Below, in pieces: positions 55,386 through 63,765 of a stretch of DNA of 64,000 nucleotides. The position numbers and the translations under genes were made by a program. Position 1 is the first letter of the stretch; every line of letters starts with the position of its first letter. Below the pieces are notes generated by a model. That model searched no databases. It had not been told where the DNA came from and saw nothing but the letters and a program-made list of their open reading frames with translations. Where the stretch lies: positions 1 through 64,000 of the forward strand of contig NZ_MRCB01000005.1 in assembly GCF_001904635.1 (NCBI RefSeq). The letters run 5' to 3'. The stretch is from Hydrococcus rivularis NIES-593 (lineage in GTDB: Bacteria > Cyanobacteriota > Cyanobacteriia > Cyanobacteriales > Microcystaceae).

Positions 55386-56066
55386 CTACGGCGAGCCGCG
55401 AACTATTTCCGAAAAAGAGCGTTTAATGAGGAAGGGGGTTAGTCCTGCTGCCTTCGCTCCGTGGTAGTCTTCTTTTAAGCTATCTCCAATGTGCCATGCC
55501 TGTTGGGCTAGACAGTTATGTTTTTGTAGTGCGATCAGAAAAATTTGACTATGGGGTTTTGCCGCGCCTACTTTTGAAGAAATTGTGATACTGCTAAAAA
55601 AATCTTTCAGTTGCAAGCGTTCCATTACTGAATACAAGCGAGTATCGAAATTGGATATTATACCTAGTTGAATGCCTTTTTGCTGCCAGTGTTCCAAAGC
55701 AGGAACGACATCGGGATAGACGTACCAAGGCTGCTCTGTGGCAAAGTAGGCGTAGAGTTGGCCAAAGAAGGTATCAAAGTCAGAGAAGCGATCGAGAACG
55801 CCAGCTCCCTCAAAAGTCTCCTTGGCGATCGCTCTCCACCATTGATACTCCAGTTCGGGAATTTTGGCAGCATCGATTCCTGGAAAAGCTAGCGGACTGG
55901 CAGTTTTGAAGCTTTGGATAAAGGCTTCGTCGAGGCGATCGGGCGAGATATCTACTCCAGCTCCCCTGGCGATCGCGCTATAAACTTCGCCGACGCTTCC
56001 CTTTACACCAAATAAAGTCCCGACAGCATCTAAGAAAATGACTTTTGGTTGTTTGTCATTGGTCAT
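55386..56066 (-). CDS. HAD-IA family hydrolase
   Basis: 226 residues. Motif I is IFLDAVGTLFGVKG, where the second Asp of DxD is replaced by Val-Gly as in several HAD-IA members; motif II is LGIISNFDTRLYS, motif III Lys in ISSKVGAAKPHSQIF, motif IV HIGDSLKEDYHGAKAAG. It is a predicted small-molecule phosphatase or dehalogenase-like enzyme; the substrate is unknown. It lies 16 bp behind ndbB on the same strand, so it is likely co-transcribed. Confidence 0.82.
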   Translation of the reverse strand: MTNDKQPKVIFLDAVGTLFGVKGSVGEVYSAIARGAGVDISPDRLDEAFIQSFKTASPLAFPGIDAAKIPELEYQWWRAIAKETFEGAGVLDRFSDFDTFFGQLYAYFATEQPWYVYPDVVPALEHWQQKGIQLGIISNFDTRLYSVMERLQLKDFFSSITISSKVGAAKPHSQIFLIALQKHNCLAQQAWHIGDSLKEDYHGAKAAGLTPFLIKRSFSEIVRGSP

Positions 56067-56082
56067 TAGTCCTCCGAGCTAT

Positions 56083-57276
56083 TCACCCTGCCAGCAATTC
56101 TATAACGGGCTGGGTTATCCAGTTAAACCCAACGTTAAGTTGGTGTTTTAGGGTTGGTAGGCGATAGAGATAAATCAAACGCCGCAGAATATAGGCTGGT
56201 ATTCCTTCTAGTTTCACTCCCAAACCGCTAATAGTGGCATTATCTACTCCCAAGGTCATCATCTCGCCCATCGGGAAGTAACGGAAGGGCAATAAAGGTC
56301 GTCTGGTAATAGAAGCCCAGATATTCCAAGCGCAGAAGTCAGACTGCTGAAGGGCAGATTGAGCGGTAGCCGGAACTTGTTGTCCGGTTATATCCTGACA
56401 ATTGGCGACATCGCCGAGGGCATAAATTTCGGGGCGATCGCTTGCTTGCAGAAAAGCATTTGTCGTCAACAATCCGCGTCGATCGTGCTTGAGGGGGAGT
56501 TTTTGAATCGATTCGGAAACTTGAGTTCCCACCGTCCACAAAACTATATCTACCGGAATCGTATCGATTTGTCCTTTATAAAGCAAGGAGATGGTATCCG
56601 ATGTCATCGACTCGACTTCAGTTTCCAAGTCCAGCCATACCAGTCGTTTTTCTAACGCTCTCTTAGCTGCTTCTCGATTAGATTCTGGGGACGTAGCGAG
56701 AATCGTGGCTTGCTTTTCGATCAGCCGCAAGCGTCCTCTCTCTCCCAAACGATCTGCCAACTTGCAAGCGAGTTCGACTCCGCTGTAGCCGCCGCCAACG
56801 ATCGCGACGCGGATCTTGTCTGCATCGGACTGTTCTAAGATTCTTAGTCGTTCTCCGAGTCGATAAGCATCGTTTAGAGTCCGAAACGGGATCGCGCGGT
56901 CCTTTGCTCCTGGGACGATATCTAGGGGGGTTTTGCCGCCGATAGCTACGACCAGTTTGTCGTAGCTTATGCTGGTTTCGTTATCGAGTTGTACTTCTCT
57001 AGCTTCAATATCGATGCCAGTGACGCAAGCTTGTTTGAAGAGGATGCCCGTACCTGAGAGCAGTTCTTCAAAAGGCGGAGCAATTTCCCAACTCTGCATT
57101 TCTCCCGTCATTAATTCGTATAACAAGGGAGAGAATAAAAAGCGATCGCTTTTGTCGATCAGAGTGATTTCCGGTTGGTGAGAATTGTCCCAGGGGAACT
57201 GGGTTAGGCGTAACGCGGTATATAACCCCCCGAAACCGCCACCAAGAATGCAGATGCGTATAGTTTGTTTGTTCAT
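56083..57276 (-). CDS. ndbB: type II NAD(P)H:quinone oxidoreductase, NdbB/NDC1 type
   Basis: 397 residues. FAD-binding N-terminus ICILGGGFGGLYTALRL, NAD(P)-binding VAIVGGGYSGVELACKLADR, and C-terminal FAD motif IYALGDVANCQD. The block FLFSPLLYELMTGEMQSWEI followed by APPFEELL matches plant NDC1 and Synechocystis NdbB, which reduce demethylphylloquinone in vitamin K1 synthesis. NdbA/NdbC-type respiratory enzymes are the alternative. I start at ATG 57276; the frame is open 30 codons further. GUN4 lies 73 bp upstream and the HAD gene 16 bp downstream, all one direction. Confidence 0.82.
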   Translation of the reverse strand: MNKQTIRICILGGGFGGLYTALRLTQFPWDNSHQPEITLIDKSDRFLFSPLLYELMTGEMQSWEIAPPFEELLSGTGILFKQACVTGIDIEAREVQLDNETSISYDKLVVAIGGKTPLDIVPGAKDRAIPFRTLNDAYRLGERLRILEQSDADKIRVAIVGGGYSGVELACKLADRLGERGRLRLIEKQATILATSPESNREAAKRALEKRLVWLDLETEVESMTSDTISLLYKGQIDTIPVDIVLWTVGTQVSESIQKLPLKHDRRGLLTTNAFLQASDRPEIYALGDVANCQDITGQQVPATAQSALQQSDFCAWNIWASITRRPLLPFRYFPMGEMMTLGVDNATISGLGVKLEGIPAYILRRLIYLYRLPTLKHQLNVGFNWITQPVIELLAG

Positions 57277-57349
57277 AAGACCAGGCTCAGGTGTTATATG
57301 CAAGGCGACTGTATTCAGCATAGCAAGGGAATCGCTAGCTTCAAGGACT

Positions 57350-57931
57350 CTATAGCCCGCAACCAATTAGTCGCATAAAGAAATGATGCGCTATCTTTGG
57401 TCTGTAGGGAGAATGCCAACAATAACCGGGAAGACTGCCAGTTGCTAAGGATTTAGAGAAATCAAATTCATCAAACTCTAGCCATCTTTTCTCGCGATAC
57501 CAACCTAATTGTTTGCCCAGGCGAATTAAAATTTCGTTATTGTAGGCTCTGAGAGTATCCAGATTTCCTCCTAAGTTATGGTATAGATGTAGCTGAATGC
57601 TAAAGCCAAAAAGATCCTTACTGTATTTTCTCCAAAGGCGATCGATAATGCGAGTTCCATTACAGCAAAAGCTGTTCATATCTTCAGGAGTACAACCAGT
57701 TTGCGAATCGTTGCCTGCAATTTCTTGCATGACCCTGGTCGTCTCTAGGTCAGCGTCTTTCCACTTACCTACTTTTAGCAAATCTCGCAATTTGCCATAT
57801 CGGTGTAGATCGGGAAGTAATAAACGAGTTTCCTCTAGTTCTTCTTCCAGGCGAGATATTCTCTGTCCAATCGTCGTTTCTAGTCGAGCTAAACGCGAGA
57901 GAACTTCTGATTCAAATTCCGGATCGAGCAT
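57350..57931 (-). CDS. GUN4-domain protein with N-terminal coiled coil
   Basis: 193 residues. A heptad-rich N-terminus (about 5-40; LARLETTIGQRISRLEEELE) precedes a GUN4-like domain: KLRDLLKVGKWKDADLETTR, IDRLWRKYSKDLFGFSIQLH, then ATGSLPGYCWHSP and a C-terminal FMRLIGCGL. GUN4 domains bind tetrapyrroles and regulate magnesium chelatase. This one has extra cysteines (CTPEDMNSFCCNG) and is not the canonical Gun4, so the ligand is uncertain. It heads the run GUN4-ndbB-HAD. Confidence 0.75.
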   Translation of the reverse strand: MLDPEFESEVLSRLARLETTIGQRISRLEEELEETRLLLPDLHRYGKLRDLLKVGKWKDADLETTRVMQEIAGNDSQTGCTPEDMNSFCCNGTRIIDRLWRKYSKDLFGFSIQLHLYHNLGGNLDTLRAYNNEILIRLGKQLGWYREKRWLEFDEFDFSKSLATGSLPGYCWHSPYRPKIAHHFFMRLIGCGL

Positions 57932-58304
57932 GGGATAATTTTATGAGGTCGGTTTCTAACTACTCTAACAATCGAAAAAAGTCGAAGCAGTTGATGGCTT
58001 CTGGGAAGATTTTTCGTGCATTTTGCACTCCTATCGCGAGGATCGACTTGCGGTGCGATCGAATCCACTTGCTCAGGAATCGTCGTTTTTTGTTTCCAAT
58101 CCCTTTATTTCTCAGCAATTGCTTTACTTTGAGAATAAATATTGGGATGCGGCAAATTTTTAGCTAAAAAAATCATTTTTGCTTATTTTAATCATTTTTC
58201 AAGGAATAACTGTTAAATTTTTCCAAGGTTATTGGAAAGTAATTTTAGCTTTAACCTATACTTTTCTTGATTTCATTGTAGTCAAAGTAAAAAGGGAACT
58301 CATC
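57932..58304. other. intergenic region before arsM
   Basis: The frames at 57943-58167 and 58179-58304 lack ribosome sites and protein-like content. No repeat or clear ArsR-type operator is visible. The divergent promoters of the GUN4 gene and arsM must lie here. Confidence 0.4.
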
Positions 58305-59516
58305 GTGACTGAAACCCCTATCTCTCAACAGCTGTCTCATTCTTCAACCCTAGCAGGTTATGACATCGAAAAGGCAGTTTTAGAACGCTACCGAGCTAGT
58401 GCAAAGCAACAAGAACCTAGCTTGTGTTGTCCTACAGAGTATGAAGGAAACTATTTAGATATTCTGCCTCAAGAAATTATTGAGAAGGATTACGGCTGTG
58501 GCGATCCTACTCGTTACGTTTCTGTAGGCGAGACGGTGTTAGATTTAGGTTCTGGTGCCGGAAAAAACTGTTATATTCTAGCGCAGAAAGTAGGCGCGAC
58601 GGGCAAAGTCATTGGGATTGACTTCAATGATGAAATGCTGGCACTAGCGCGAAAATATCAATCTGAAATTGCCAGAAAAGTTGGATATTGTAATACGCAA
58701 TTTTTCAAGGGAAAAATCCAAGATCTTAAGCTAGATTTAGAGAAAGTAGAAGCATGGTTGCAAGACAATCCGATCGCTTCTATCGAGCAATTTAGTCAAT
58801 TTGATGCCCAATGCGATTGCTTGCGCGATCGATCTCCTCTCATTCATGATTCAAGTATCGATGTAGTCATCTCTAACTGCGTTCTTAACCTAGTTTGCCC
58901 TAAAGATAAACAGCAGTTATTCCAAGAAATTTATCGCGTTCTCAAACGAGGCGGAAGGGCAGTTATTTCTGATATCGTTTGCGATGAAGATCCGACTCCA
59001 GAAATCCTTAATAATCCCGAACTATGGAGCGGTTGTATTTCCGGCGCGTTTCGAGAAGATCTCTTCCTTAAAATGTTTGAAGAAGTCGGATTTTATGGTA
59101 TTGAGATTCTCAAACGAGACGAAAAACCATGGCAAGTTATTGATGGCATTGAATTTCGTTCCGTCACTGTTCGTGCTTTTAAAGGAAAAGAAGGTTCTTG
59201 TTTAGAACGCAAACAAGCCATTATTTATAAAGGTCCTTGGAAACAGGTGCAAGATGATGACGGTCACACCTTTTGTCGCGGAGAAAGAATGGCAGTTTGT
59301 GATAAAACTTATCAAATTTTAACTAATCCCAATAGTCCTTATGCCAAAGATATTATTCCTGTGCCTCCCTATCAAGAAATCTCTCTAGAAGCAGCAACAA
59401 ACTTTAGCTGTAAAAATAAAGCCATTCGCCATCCAAAAGAAACCAAAGGATACAACTACCATCTCACCGAAATTAACAATGATGCTGGGTGCTGCAGTCC
59501 AGGTGAATGTTGTTAA
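58305..59516 (+). CDS. arsM: arsenite S-adenosylmethionine methyltransferase (arsenosugar-type ArsM)
   Basis: About 403 residues. SAM-binding VLDLGSGAGKNCYILAQKVG, GKVIGIDFNDEMLALARKY and VISNCVLNLVCPKDKQQLFQ; arsenite-binding cysteines in SLCCPTEYEG, DAQCDCLRDR and SGCISGAFRED. The C-terminal extension with RGERMAVCDKTYQIL and CCSPGECC is that of the arsenosugar-pathway ArsM rather than the shorter detoxification enzyme. I start at GTG 58305, preceded by AGGGA, because the upstream extension is unrelated hydrophobic text. arsS follows in the same direction, 117 bp on. Confidence 0.88.
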   Translation: MTETPISQQLSHSSTLAGYDIEKAVLERYRASAKQQEPSLCCPTEYEGNYLDILPQEIIEKDYGCGDPTRYVSVGETVLDLGSGAGKNCYILAQKVGATGKVIGIDFNDEMLALARKYQSEIARKVGYCNTQFFKGKIQDLKLDLEKVEAWLQDNPIASIEQFSQFDAQCDCLRDRSPLIHDSSIDVVISNCVLNLVCPKDKQQLFQEIYRVLKRGGRAVISDIVCDEDPTPEILNNPELWSGCISGAFREDLFLKMFEEVGFYGIEILKRDEKPWQVIDGIEFRSVTVRAFKGKEGSCLERKQAIIYKGPWKQVQDDDGHTFCRGERMAVCDKTYQILTNPNSPYAKDIIPVPPYQEISLEAATNFSCKNKAIRHPKETKGYNYHLTEINNDAGCCSPGECC

Positions 59517-59633
59517 CAGTTACCAGTTATCAGTCAGTCATTGGTCGTGTGTTTTTTCTTTATCTATCTCCCTTATACCCTCTGCGTCTGAAGGATCGAA
59601 TTAAAAAACTTAGTAACTAAGCCAATATTTCTA

Positions 59634-60647
59634 ATGACTCAATCAGCATCTACTTCTCAACTTTCCTTCTCAGAAATTACCCCATTTCAAAAAAAACTCA
59701 GTCACCCCTTAACCAAGCAAAAAATTACTGTTCTACAAATTAATCTAGGCAAGCGTTGTAATCTAGCTTGCAATCATTGTCATGTAGAAGCAGGACCAAA
59801 ACGAACAGAAGAACTATCTTCAGAAATCTGCGAACAATTAATTGAATTAATTCATGGTTTTCCTCAAATTGAAACAGTCGATTTAACTGGCGGCGCGCCA
59901 GAAATGAACTATGGGTTTAAACCGCTAGTAGAAGCTGCCAGAAAAGCAGGAAAAGAAGTCATTGTTCGCTCTAACTTAACTATCTTTTTTGAAACTGGAT
60001 ATAAAGATTTACCAGAATATTTAGCCCAGTATCAATTGCGAGTTATCGCATCGCTTCCCTGTTATTTAGAAAACAATGTAGATCGACAGAGAGGTGCAGG
60101 AGTTTATCAGGCTTCAATTAAAGCAATTCAAAAATTAAATCAACTCGGTTATGGAAAAAAGCCAGATCTAATTCTAGATTTAGTTTATAATCCTCAGTTA
60201 CCTAAAAATGATAATTTTTTTCTAACTTCCAATCAAGTTAGTTTAGAGCGAGATTATAAACAATATTTAGAAGAAAATTTTGGAGTCGTTTTTAATCGCT
60301 TATTCGCTATTACTAATCTTCCTATTGGCAGGGTCAAAAATCATCTCAACAATAATCATTTATATGTTCTCTATCTAAAATTTTTAGAATCTCACCATAA
60401 TTCCAGTACTGTTTCTCATCTAATGTGTCGCAATCAATTATCAATTGATTATTTAGGTAATGTATATGATTGTGACTTCAATCAGATGGAAAATCTTCCA
60501 GCTACTTTACCCAATGGAGAAGCTTTAACAATAGTCAAACTATTAGAAGCAGGAAATCTCGACTTAATTCAAGAAATCAAAACCGCAGCCTACTGTTATG
60601 GGTGTACGGCTGGGAGTGGTTCGAGTTGCGCAGGAGCATTAATTTGA
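59634..60647 (+). CDS. arsS: arsenosugar biosynthesis radical SAM protein ArsS
   Basis: 337 residues. Radical-SAM cluster motif GKRCNLACNHCHVEAGP (CxxxCxxC), the GGAPE-like VDLTGGAPEMNYGFKPLVEA, RSNLTIFFETGY, and the ArsS C-terminal domain with DLVYNPQLP, LMCRNQLSIDYLGNVYDCDF and CYGCTAGSGSSCAGAL. ArsS attaches a 5'-deoxyadenosyl group to dimethylarsenite formed by ArsM, the step to oxo-arsenosugars. A Cys rather than selenocysteine set is used here. The 3' side carries a hairpin and a palindrome. Confidence 0.93.
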   Translation: MTQSASTSQLSFSEITPFQKKLSHPLTKQKITVLQINLGKRCNLACNHCHVEAGPKRTEELSSEICEQLIELIHGFPQIETVDLTGGAPEMNYGFKPLVEAARKAGKEVIVRSNLTIFFETGYKDLPEYLAQYQLRVIASLPCYLENNVDRQRGAGVYQASIKAIQKLNQLGYGKKPDLILDLVYNPQLPKNDNFFLTSNQVSLERDYKQYLEENFGVVFNRLFAITNLPIGRVKNHLNNNHLYVLYLKFLESHHNSSTVSHLMCRNQLSIDYLGNVYDCDFNQMENLPATLPNGEALTIVKLLEAGNLDLIQEIKTAAYCYGCTAGSGSSCAGALI

Positions 60648-60653
60648 TAGTCC

Positions 60654-60703
60654 GCCAGGAACCGAAGTTCCTGGCTATTAGCTTAAGTCCACTTAAGTGG
60701 ACT
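60654..60703. repeat. hairpin plus 18-bp perfect palindrome behind arsS
   Basis: GCCAGGAAC-CGAA-GTTCCTGGC (60654-60675, 9-bp stem) is followed after 10 bp by AGTCCACTTAAGTGGACT (60686-60703), identical to its own reverse complement. Both start within 60 bp of the arsS stop. The pair looks like a dispersed cyanobacterial repeat that may double as a transcript end. Confidence 0.65.
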
Positions 60704-60728
60704 CGATCTAGCCTAGAAGATTGGTGTT

Positions 60729-60852
60729 ATACTTTTTTCGTTCATTAATGACAGAGATAGTCGATCGCCCTCACCCCAACCCCTCTCCCTATTTGGGAGA
60801 GGGGAGAAGAATGTCGATCGCGAAAACCTGAAAATTGGTAGAAAATTGGTAT
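60729..60852. repeat. short mobile-like repeat, family II copy 2
   Basis: Shares with 27360-27475 the blocks TTCATTAATGACA, GATAGTCGATCGCC, CCCAACCCCTCTCCC, and ATGTCGATCGCGAAAACCTG. The right end is duplicated (GAAAATTGGTA twice in a row, 60830-60851). The left end (ATACTTTTTTCG) is degenerate. Confidence 0.55.
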
Positions 60853-60869
60853 TAGTTGTTATCTTTAAT

Positions 60870-60922
60870 GTCGGGGTGAAGACCCCCGTTACATGAATAT
60901 TAACGGGGGATGAAACCCCGAC
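60870..60922. repeat. GC-rich double hairpin upstream of tnpB
   Basis: GTCGGGGT and ACCCCGAC pair as outer arms; ACCCCCGTTA and TAACGGGGG pair inside them. The position, 76 bp before a TnpB start, suggests the left-end hairpin of an IS200/IS605-type element, though it could be an independent repeat. Confidence 0.5.
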
Positions 60923-60998
60923 CAACAAATAATCGCGTAGCACGATTGACATTTTGCTGCTGACGATCGAATAAAACTATTAGTTAAGGTCGATATAA

Positions 60999-62093
60999 AT
61001 GTGGGTTTTAGAGGACAAAATCCGAGCCAAAGAAAACCAGTTTCGAGCAATAGACGAAGCCATAAAAACGGCTCAGTTTGTTCGGAACAAAGCTTTAAGG
61101 TATTGGATGGATACGCCTAAACAAAACAAATATGACCTGAATAAGTATAGTGCGATTTTAGCTAAAGAATTTAAGTTGGTTGACAAGCTTAATTCAATAG
61201 CTAGACAATCATCTGCCGAACGAGCTTGATCAGCTATTGCTAGATTCTACGACAATTGTAAGAAAAAGATTCCAGGAAAAAAAGGTTTTCCTCGTTTTCA
61301 AAAAGACAATCGCTCAGTAGAATACAAGCGAAGTGGATGGAAACTTGACAGCCAGACCAAAAAACACATTACCTTTACCGATAAAATCGGGATTGGTAGA
61401 GTTAAGCTGGTTGGTTCTAGAGACATTTACTTCTACAACCAAGAAGACATTAAAAGAGTCAGAATAATCCGCCGTGCCGACGGATACTATTGCCAATTTT
61501 GTATTTCTATTGATGTCAAAGAAGGCTTAGAACCAACTGGGAAAGCTATCGGTTTAGACGCAGGGCTGAAATCCTTCTAGGTTGACTCCAATGGTCAAAT
61601 AGAAGAAAATCCTAAATTCTACCGACAGGGAGAAAAACGCCTTAAAAAACTACAACGTCGTGTTTCAGATAAGTTTAAGAAAGGAAAACCTGTTACCAAT
61701 AACTATAAGAAAGCCAAAGCTAGTTTAGCTAAGTATCACTTGAAGATAAGTAGGCAACGTGAAGAACACGCAAAGAGACTTGCGCGTTGCGTATGCCCAT
61801 CTAACGATGTAGTCGCCTATGAAGACTTACAAGTGAAGAACTTGGTTAAGAACAACAAACTAGCCAAAGCGATTAATGATAGCGGTTGGTACCAGTTCAG
61901 AAAATGGATAGAGTATTTTGGCATTAAATTTGGCAAGATAACCATTGCCGTTCCGCCACAATATACAAGTATTAATTGCTCCAATTGTGGTGAGAAAGTA
62001 GCCAAAACTCTATCGACTAGAACGCATAGTTGTCCCCACTGTGGATACATAGATTGTCGGGACAAAAATGCTCCCCCTCTCTTAGTTTCCTAG
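60999..62093 (+). pseudogene. tnpB: inactivated TnpB (IS200/IS605-family RNA-guided nuclease)
   Basis: One frame from ATG 60999 to 62093 encodes a TnpB protein with two internal stops: TGA at 61227-61229 where homologues have Trp or similar (SSAERA-stop-SAIARFYDNC), and TAG at 61578-61580 (GLDAGLKSF-stop-VDSNG). Recognisable parts: RuvC Asp in IGLDAGLKSF, RuvC Glu in VVAYEDLQVKNLVKNNKLAK, the zinc finger NCSNCGEKVAKTL then CPHCGYIDCRDKNA. The C-terminus is cut right after the last RuvC Asp (PPLLVS), so the 3' end that normally carries the guide RNA scaffold is lost. No TnpA is present. Confidence 0.88.
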
Positions 62094-62102
62094 TCTTCCC
62101 TC

Positions 62103-63698
62103 CTAGCTGTCCAGAACTTTTTTTATGGCTGCAATCAGATCGTGGGGAGCAACGGGTTTAGCTAGATGGAGTTGAAATCCAGCTGCGATCGCCTCATCGC
62201 GGTCTTGGTCTCTAGCATAGGCTGTTAGAGCGATCGCTGGGATTTGTCCTCCTTGTTCTGGGGACAACAACCGAATTTTGCGAATTAAACTGTAACCATT
62301 TTCTTCTGGCATGCCGATATCGCTGAGTAAAACATCGGGGTGAAAAGAAGAAAAGACTTGCAAAGCGGATTGAACAGACGCGGCAACTGTAGCGATCGCG
62401 CCAGATTGTTCGAGCAAGAAGGCGATAAACTCGCTAGAATCGCGATCGTCATCCACCACTAAAATGCGGAGATTAGCGAGAGGGCTTGAGGTTTCGGGGT
62501 TTGGGGTGTCGGGCGTGCTATTTTGAGAGGTTTCTGCTATCAACAAAGGCAGTTCGATCCTAAAGGTTGCTCCTTTTTCTTCTCCTGGACTGCTTGCTGA
62601 AATAGTGCCGCCGTGTAACTCGACTAGATGGCGAACGATCGCCAACCCTAAGCCCAATCCACCAAAACGACGGGTTGTCGAACCATCAGCTTGACGAAAG
62701 GAATCAAATATGTAGGGGAGAAAATCAGCAGAAATGCCTTTACCCGTATCAGTGACGGTAATTTGGGCATAGGGTTTTGAATTTTGGATTAAGTGTCTCC
62801 CTCGTCCCCCCGTCTCCAATTTCACTTCCACCCGTCCCCCATCTGGCGTAAATTTGATGGCATTGGTGAGGAGATTCCAGACAATTTGTTGGAGACGACT
62901 GGGATCGCCAAGTACCAGGAGTGGAGTGGGGGTTTCATCTTGCTGATACTCAAAGCGCAGCTCGATCGCTTTAGCTTGGGCAGAAAGGCGCACGGTATCG
63001 ATCGCGGCGGCAATAACGGCAGCGAGGTTAATGGGTCGCGATTCGAGGACGATCTTGCCTCGGATGATACGGGAGATATCGAGTAAGTCTTCGATCAGTT
63101 GGGTTTGTAATTTAGCGTTGCGAGCGATGGTTTCTATAGCGCGATCGACATTGGCTGGATCGAGTTTTTGGGTTTGTAACAGCTGCGCCCAACCTAGAAT
63201 GGCGTTGAGCGGCGATCGCAACTCGTGAGATAAGATAGCGATAAATTCATCTTTGATGCGATTGACTCGTTCTAATTCTTCTTTTTGCTGTCGCAATTCT
63301 GCCTCCGCCTGCTGACGGGCGCGGCGTTCTTCGGCTTCTCGCAGAGCGCGTTTGACCGAGGGAACGAGTCGCTCTAATCGTTGTTTGAGGACGTAATCGG
63401 TTGCCCCCTTTTTGAGGGTTTCGATCGCTACTTCCTCGCCCATCGTAGCGGTGACAAAAATAAAAGGAGTCTCCGGGCTAAGCTGTTGCGCGATTTCTAA
63501 TGCCGAGATCCCATCGAAACTAGGCAAAGCGTAGTCCGACAGGATCGAGTCATAGCTGTGTTGTGCTAGTGCGGTTTCAAATTCACTACGAGTTTGTACC
63601 CGAACTAGCTCGCACGCAATTCCACCTTCAGTTAGTAGAGCGTGAATTAGCTCCATATCTAATACACTATCTTCTAGTAACAGAAACCGGAGAGTCAT
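62103..63698 (-). CDS. hybrid sensor kinase: receiver - histidine kinase - receiver
   Basis: 531 residues, no membrane span. First receiver (about 1-120) with phospho-Asp in DSILSDYALPSFDG and ATDYVLKQRL. A short coiled coil follows, then HisKA with His in FIAILSHELRSPLNAILGWA, and HATPase (NLLTNAIKFTPDGGRVEV, VTDTGKGISADF, GGLGLGLAIVRHLVELHGG). The second receiver (about 410-531) has DVLLSDIGMPEENGY and LAKPVAPHDL. An in-frame stretch TGGRGRHLIQNSKP in the ATPase domain comes from a dispersed repeat. It probably forms an operon with the response regulator upstream on the strand. Confidence 0.92.
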   Translation of the reverse strand: MTLRFLLLEDSVLDMELIHALLTEGGIACELVRVQTRSEFETALAQHSYDSILSDYALPSFDGISALEIAQQLSPETPFIFVTATMGEEVAIETLKKGATDYVLKQRLERLVPSVKRALREAEERRARQQAEAELRQQKEELERVNRIKDEFIAILSHELRSPLNAILGWAQLLQTQKLDPANVDRAIETIARNAKLQTQLIEDLLDISRIIRGKIVLESRPINLAAVIAAAIDTVRLSAQAKAIELRFEYQQDETPTPLLVLGDPSRLQQIVWNLLTNAIKFTPDGGRVEVKLETGGRGRHLIQNSKPYAQITVTDTGKGISADFLPYIFDSFRQADGSTTRRFGGLGLGLAIVRHLVELHGGTISASSPGEEKGATFRIELPLLIAETSQNSTPDTPNPETSSPLANLRILVVDDDRDSSEFIAFLLEQSGAIATVAASVQSALQVFSSFHPDVLLSDIGMPEENGYSLIRKIRLLSPEQGGQIPAIALTAYARDQDRDEAIAAGFQLHLAKPVAPHDLIAAIKKVLDS

Positions 63699-63765
63699 AG
63701 CAGTTCAAAGGTCAAAATTCAAAGTTCAAAATTGATTAACTGGTCGCTGATACTCGGTCATTGTT

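Noticed and set aside
57943-58167. 74-codon plus-strand frame upstream of arsM
   Set aside because: Basic, low-information composition, no ribosome site and divergent promoter position; arsM itself starts later at GTG 58305.
60999-62093. Active RNA-guided system (TnpB with guide RNA)
   Set aside because: Two in-frame stops and loss of the 3' end make function very unlikely.
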